Part shown: positions 6,642 to 8,414 of the stretch, in pieces
Layout: every line of letters starts with the position of its first letter
Numbering within the stretch: position 1 is the stretch's first letter
From: Deltaproteobacteria bacterium
GTDB taxonomy: Bacteria; Desulfobacterota; DSM-4660; Desulfatiglandales; B25-G16
DNA length: 8,414 bases
Assembly (NCBI GenBank): GCA_019308645.1
Contig: JAFDHR010000085.1
Coordinates: forward strand, 1-8,414
Direction: 5' to 3'
The notes under the pieces: generated by a model
Seen by the model: the letters and a program-made list of their open reading frames with translations, nothing else
Databases searched by the model: none
What the model was told of the DNA's origin: nothing
Translations under genes and position numbers: made by a program

Positions 6642-6672
6642 AAAAAGCTTTAGGAATCCCTGGGAGGCAACA

Positions 6673-6864
6673 ATGCAATCTAACCCAAAAGTCGATCTTT
6701 GTTTTCAGGTATCAGGGAAAACCATTCCAGTTGATCACGGATTTGCCCTTCACGGAGCTATCAGCGACGTTTTGCCGGATTTTCATGAAGATCAAACTGT
6801 CGGGCTGAAACTGATATGGCTGTTCAAACGAACCCCGAACGGGTTGAAAGATACGGGGGGTTGA
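6673..6864 (+). pseudogene. cas6: cas6 (Cmx6-type, I-MYXAN), N-terminal fragment
   Basis: The first ~46 codons read VDLCFQVSGKTIPVDHGFAL, followed by HGAISDVLPDFHEDQTVGLKL. This strongly resembles the start of type I-MYXAN Cas6/Cmx6, the CRISPR RNA endonuclease, in which 'DHGYALYGALSR..P.LH' is typical and His/Tyr near this motif belong to the conserved N-terminal RAMP domain. Intact Cmx6 is about 200 residues. Here the frame loses similarity near 6812 and stops at TGA 6862-6864 after 63 codons. The start ATG 6673 is preferred over ATG 6610 because GGGAGG (6662-6667) lies at proper distance. The sequence immediately after the break belongs, in another frame, to the end of a Cas5 gene. The protein cannot be functional. 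Recognition is from memory of the family pattern, without a search. Confidence 0.65.
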
Positions 6865-7091
6865 GCCTGGGTGAAAGCGGGGATTTGGTTAACGACATTT
6901 TATGGTTCCCGAAATGGCCTCAGGATAAGGGGTATTGGCTTGTCCGAGATCCGGAAGGTGATCTGCCGCAGCCAGTATGGGTAGATCATGTTGGCTCCAA
7001 AGGAACGGTATGGCGGCAATTCGGGCTAAAGGAAGGTCTTCTCGAAACGCCGCCGGAAAATGATGACAGGTGGATAACGATTGAGAAATAA
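6816..7091 (+). pseudogene. cas5: cas5 (Cmx5/DevS-type, I-MYXAN), C-terminal fragment
   Basis: From 6816 the frame reads VQTNPERVERYGGLSLGES, then DLVNDILWF and, later, LPQPVWVDHVGSKGTVWRQF. The pairing of RYGGLxLGES with a PVWVDHVGS block is characteristic of the C-terminal half of type I-MYXAN Cas5 (DevS), part of the crRNA-guided Cascade complex. About 85-90 codons remain of a protein that is normally about 200 residues. There is no ribosome site at the ATG 6816, which appears to be an internal methionine. The natural-looking end RWITIEK and TAA 7089-7091 suggest that the true C-terminus is kept. The upstream half, and any cas3, cas8 (Cmx8) and cas7 genes expected between cas6 and cas5, are gone. 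The toxin gene start overlaps its last codons. Confidence 0.65.
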
Positions 7092-7368
7092 AATAAAATA
7101 TGTCTTTCGCATTCATGCTGTGCGAAGAATGTTCCAGCGCGGCATTGACGAAAAGGAAGTTAAGGATATACTTGAAAATGGTGAAACCATTGAAGAGTAC
7201 CCTGACGACACCCCCTTTCCAAGCCGTTTAGCGCTTGGATGGTCCGCGCGCGGACCTCTTCATGTTGTAGTGGCTGACAATCAAAAATCCGGAGAAAGAA
7301 TTGTCGTCACTGTTTATGAACCGAGTCCTGACCAATGGGACAACGAATTCAAGAGGAGAAAGCAATGA
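7081..7368 (+). CDS. DUF4258 family toxin (RelE/MqsR-like)
   Basis: The 95-residue protein has the DUF4258 pattern: FRIHAVRRMFQRGIDEKEV (His12, then RRM and RGI), GETIEEYPDDTPFPSRL, LGWSARGPLHVVVAD and a closing IVVTVYEPSPDQWD...FKRRK. Such proteins are small RelE/MqsR-fold ribonuclease-like toxins, usually found in front of a zinc-finger antitoxin gene, as here. The start is TTG 7081, supported by AGGTGG (7068-7073) seven bases upstream; the start and ribosome site lie within the end of the cas5 remnant. The stop overlaps the antitoxin start as ATGA, a sign of translational coupling. Toxin-first gene order agrees with MqsRA-type modules. RNase activity is inferred from the family. Confidence 0.82.
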   Translation: MRNKIKYVFRIHAVRRMFQRGIDEKEVKDILENGETIEEYPDDTPFPSRLALGWSARGPLHVVVADNQKSGERIVVTVYEPSPDQWDNEFKRRKQ

Positions 7369-7592
7369 AATGCGTGATCTGCAAATATGGTGAAACAAAG
7401 AAAGGAAAGATTAGCGTAACTCTGGAGCGGGACGGTATGACTCTTGTCTTCAAGGAAGTGCCTGCCCAGATTTGTTCCAATTGCGGGGAAGAGTATGTGG
7501 ATGAGGAAATTACTTCCAGATTGCTAAAAACTGCAGAAGAAAGCTTGTCTTCCGGTGTCATGGTTGATATTCGCCAATACAAAGCTGCTTAA
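7365..7592 (+). CDS. MqsA/YgiT-type zinc-finger antitoxin
   Basis: This 75-residue protein has two zinc knuckles: Cys3-x2-Cys6 at the start (MKCVICKYGET) and Cys37-x2-Cys40 in the ICSNCGEEYVDEEIT segment. The sequence KGKISVTLERDGMTLVFKEVP between them is the beta region of YgiT/MqsA N-domains that masks the toxin. It lacks the C-terminal helix-turn-helix of E. coli MqsA, so it is a short form and may not bind DNA. The start ATG 7365 overlaps the toxin stop by four bases and has GAGGAG at 7353-7358. The first in-frame ATG at 7335 lies inside the toxin and is less likely. Its expected role is to neutralise the DUF4258 toxin encoded just before it. Confidence 0.85.
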   Translation: MKCVICKYGETKKGKISVTLERDGMTLVFKEVPAQICSNCGEEYVDEEITSRLLKTAEESLSSGVMVDIRQYKAA

Positions 7593-7606
7593 GCATTCTT
7601 ACTTTG

Positions 7607-7616
7607 GTAGCGCTAC
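7607..7616. promoter_or_regulatory. Perfect palindrome in the gap after the antitoxin gene
   Basis: GTAGCGCTAC is a perfect 10-base palindrome, flanked by TTTG and AAAA that extend the symmetry loosely. It lies in the 46-base gap between the antitoxin stop and the 99-residue ORF, just before that ORF's ribosome site AGAGGTGA (7625-7632). It may be an operator for the downstream gene pair. It may also be coincidence. Confidence 0.3.
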
Positions 7617-7638
7617 AAAATGATAGAGGTGAAGCACG

Positions 7639-7938
7639 ATGAACATTGAAACCAGGGCCAAAAAGATGGCCGATGTATTGGGAGAGGCCGTTGTCCAGAG
7701 GACGTTTATAAAGCTTGTTCAAATTGAGGTGGAAAAGTGCTTACGGCAGATGGACAAATTGAAAGAGGAATTGGTTCCGTATGAAAAGCGCTTTGAAATG
7801 AACAGCCAGGAAGCCTGGACAGAATATCAGAACGGAAAGCTGGGCGACGATCGTGATATCATGGAACGGATGATGCTTTTTGAAAATTATCGTGCCTTGC
7901 AAAGACAATATGATCGGTTAACGGCAATCAATTTATAA
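7639..7938 (+). CDS. Small helical protein, probable antitoxin-like partner
   Basis: This 99-residue protein is highly charged and predicted helical, with heptad-like patterns at IEVEKCLRQMDKLKEELVPYEKRFE (about 28-52). It then shows an 'AWTEYQNGKLGDDRDIMERM' segment followed by ENYRALQRQYDRL. Small proteins with a 'Y..G.LGDD.DFMEW...Y' segment are, as I recall, often encoded as the first gene of a two-gene toxin-antitoxin-like pair with a DUF6516-type partner; that comparison is from memory and unverified. The ATG 7639 has a good AGAGGTGA ribosome site. Its stop TAA overlaps the next ATG as TAATG, indicating coupling to the ORF at 7938. No transmembrane segment or catalytic motif is visible. 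It is a real gene judging by its ribosome site and unbroken frame, but its function is unknown. Confidence 0.7.
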   Translation: MNIETRAKKMADVLGEAVVQRTFIKLVQIEVEKCLRQMDKLKEELVPYEKRFEMNSQEAWTEYQNGKLGDDRDIMERMMLFENYRALQRQYDRLTAINL

Positions 7939-8042
7939 TGATTCACGAGTACTTTCAGCAGATAAAGCTATATCTGGCTTCCTACACATAGGCCAAATCC
8001 GTTCAGGTACTGCGCTATGATCTTCTGGTTTGGTATCCTTAA
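7938..8042 (+). pseudogene. Broken partner ORF of the 99-residue protein
   Basis: ATG 7938 overlaps the preceding stop (TAATG), as expected for the second gene of a coupled pair. It encodes MIHEYFQQIKLYLASYT, then an in-frame TAG (7989-7991), and the same frame continues AKSVQVLRYDLLVWYP to TAA 8040-8042. The 'EYF..I...L' start fits the beginning of a longer toxin-type protein. The short length and internal stop indicate decay. A short real peptide of 17 residues is possible, but less likely. I cannot name the family with confidence. Confidence 0.45.
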
Positions 8043-8414
8043 GTTGTTTAGGGGGTGAAACTGTTTGGAAAAACTGGACTTTGATGGCTTTCTGAGAAAA
8101 TCAAGGTGCTTGATTTTGTTATTTCCTGTTATTTATAACACTTGGCGCTTGCTTTTGCTCAATGAGTTACATTTGGTTTCAAAATCTATTCGAGGTTGGA
8201 AAATGCTTGAAATCATGCTGGCAAACACTGTTATTTGCAAAGGCGGAAGCGCCAGAGTGATTTGATCTTTGATGCTGAAAAGCGTTGAGCACGACGCTGT
8301 GGCTCTGAAAATCGGCCGATGCCAGTAGGCCGGGAGCAGCCTCTTGCGATTAAGCATTGAATTAGTGTAATAGTAAAATAGTAGCTTAGAAAAATGGTAA
8401 TGCCCCTTTAAAAA
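8043..8414. other. No convincing gene; AT-rich end with clustered hairpins
   Basis: This stretch of about 370 bases holds no convincing gene. The longest + strand frame (TTG 8065 to TGA 8265, 66 codons) follows a GGGGGTGA site but its sequence is of low complexity and unrelated to any family I recognise. Three short stems with nested complementarity occur at 8242-8332: GGCG/CGCC, AGCGT/ACGCT inside CAGAG/CTCTG, and CGGCC/GGCCG. It could be decayed sequence of the broken gene or of a mobile element. No insertion-sequence ends were seen. Confidence 0.5.

Larger units (their letters stand above)
6314..6672. other. Intergenic region between divergent fmdB and cas6 remnant
   Basis: This 359-base stretch holds no credible coding sequence. 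It contains the minus-strand promoter of the FmdB gene (6338-6366), a weak hairpin AGGGG...CCCCT (6431-6451), the composite inverted/direct repeat at 6501-6570, and an extended -10 element at 6633-6641 facing the cas6 remnant. It forms the boundary between the metabolic operon and the eroded defence region. Confidence 0.6.

Noticed and set aside
6610..6672. Earlier ATG start for the cas6 fragment
   Set aside because: It covers the predicted promoter and has no ribosome site; GGGAGG precedes ATG 6673.
8065..8265. 66-codon frame on the + strand near the right end
   Set aside because: Despite a GGGGGTGA upstream, the TTG start, lack of recognisable motif and position after a broken gene make it unsupported.
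6314..8414. CRISPR array near the cas remnants
   Set aside because: No regularly spaced repeat of 25-40 bases with unique spacers was found; the short repeats at 6501-6570 do not fit an array.

Overview
The window looks like chromosomal DNA of an anaerobic bacterium, most probably Desulfobacterota (deltaproteobacterial) or a similar lineage. This is inferred from gene content: a molybdenum-cofactor maturation cluster, a FmdB-type zinc-ribbon protein with a long acidic tail, and a remnant of a type I-MYXAN (Cmx/Dev) CRISPR-Cas locus. No taxonomic marker gene is present. Base composition is moderate to AT-rich.

Left part (1-510). A candidate promoter with a perfect inverted repeat between its -35 and -10 elements precedes the first ~50 codons of a PadR-family repressor. 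The PadR coding sequence runs, out of frame, into the last ~45 codons of an XdhC-family protein. This looks like the scar of a deletion that fused the front of padR to the back of xdhC.

Central operon (497-5819, + strand). Six tightly packed intact genes follow: an exported NitT/TauT-type substrate-binding protein, its membrane permease, an ABC ATPase with a molybdate/tungstate-type C-terminal extension, a MocA-like molybdenum-cofactor nucleotidyltransferase, a MoeA-like molybdopterin-binding protein ending in a four-cysteine cluster, and a DUF364 (putative heavy-metal chelation) protein. Together with the xdhC remnant they suggest a transporter tied to maturation of a molybdenum hydroxylase. 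The substrate is unknown, and no hydroxylase structural gene is in the window.

Middle (5828-6672). A convergent FmdB-family gene on the minus strand has a good sigma70-type promoter. Upstream of it lies a non-coding stretch with a hairpin-forming dispersed-type repeat made of GTTGTCAGT/ACTGACAAC words.

Right part (6673-8414). This is an eroded defence region. The first ~46 codons of a Cmx6-type cas6 are joined to the last ~85 codons of a Cmx5/DevS-type cas5, so the genes normally between them are missing. A DUF4258 toxin / MqsA-like antitoxin pair overlaps the end of the cas5 remnant. After it come a 99-aa helical protein, a probably broken partner ORF with an in-frame stop, and about 370 bases with no convincing gene. 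No CRISPR array was seen.

The main points of interest are the mixed-type ABC transporter inside a Mo-cofactor cluster, and the two intragenic deletion scars (padR/xdhC and cas6/cas5) of the same architecture within 6.5 kb.
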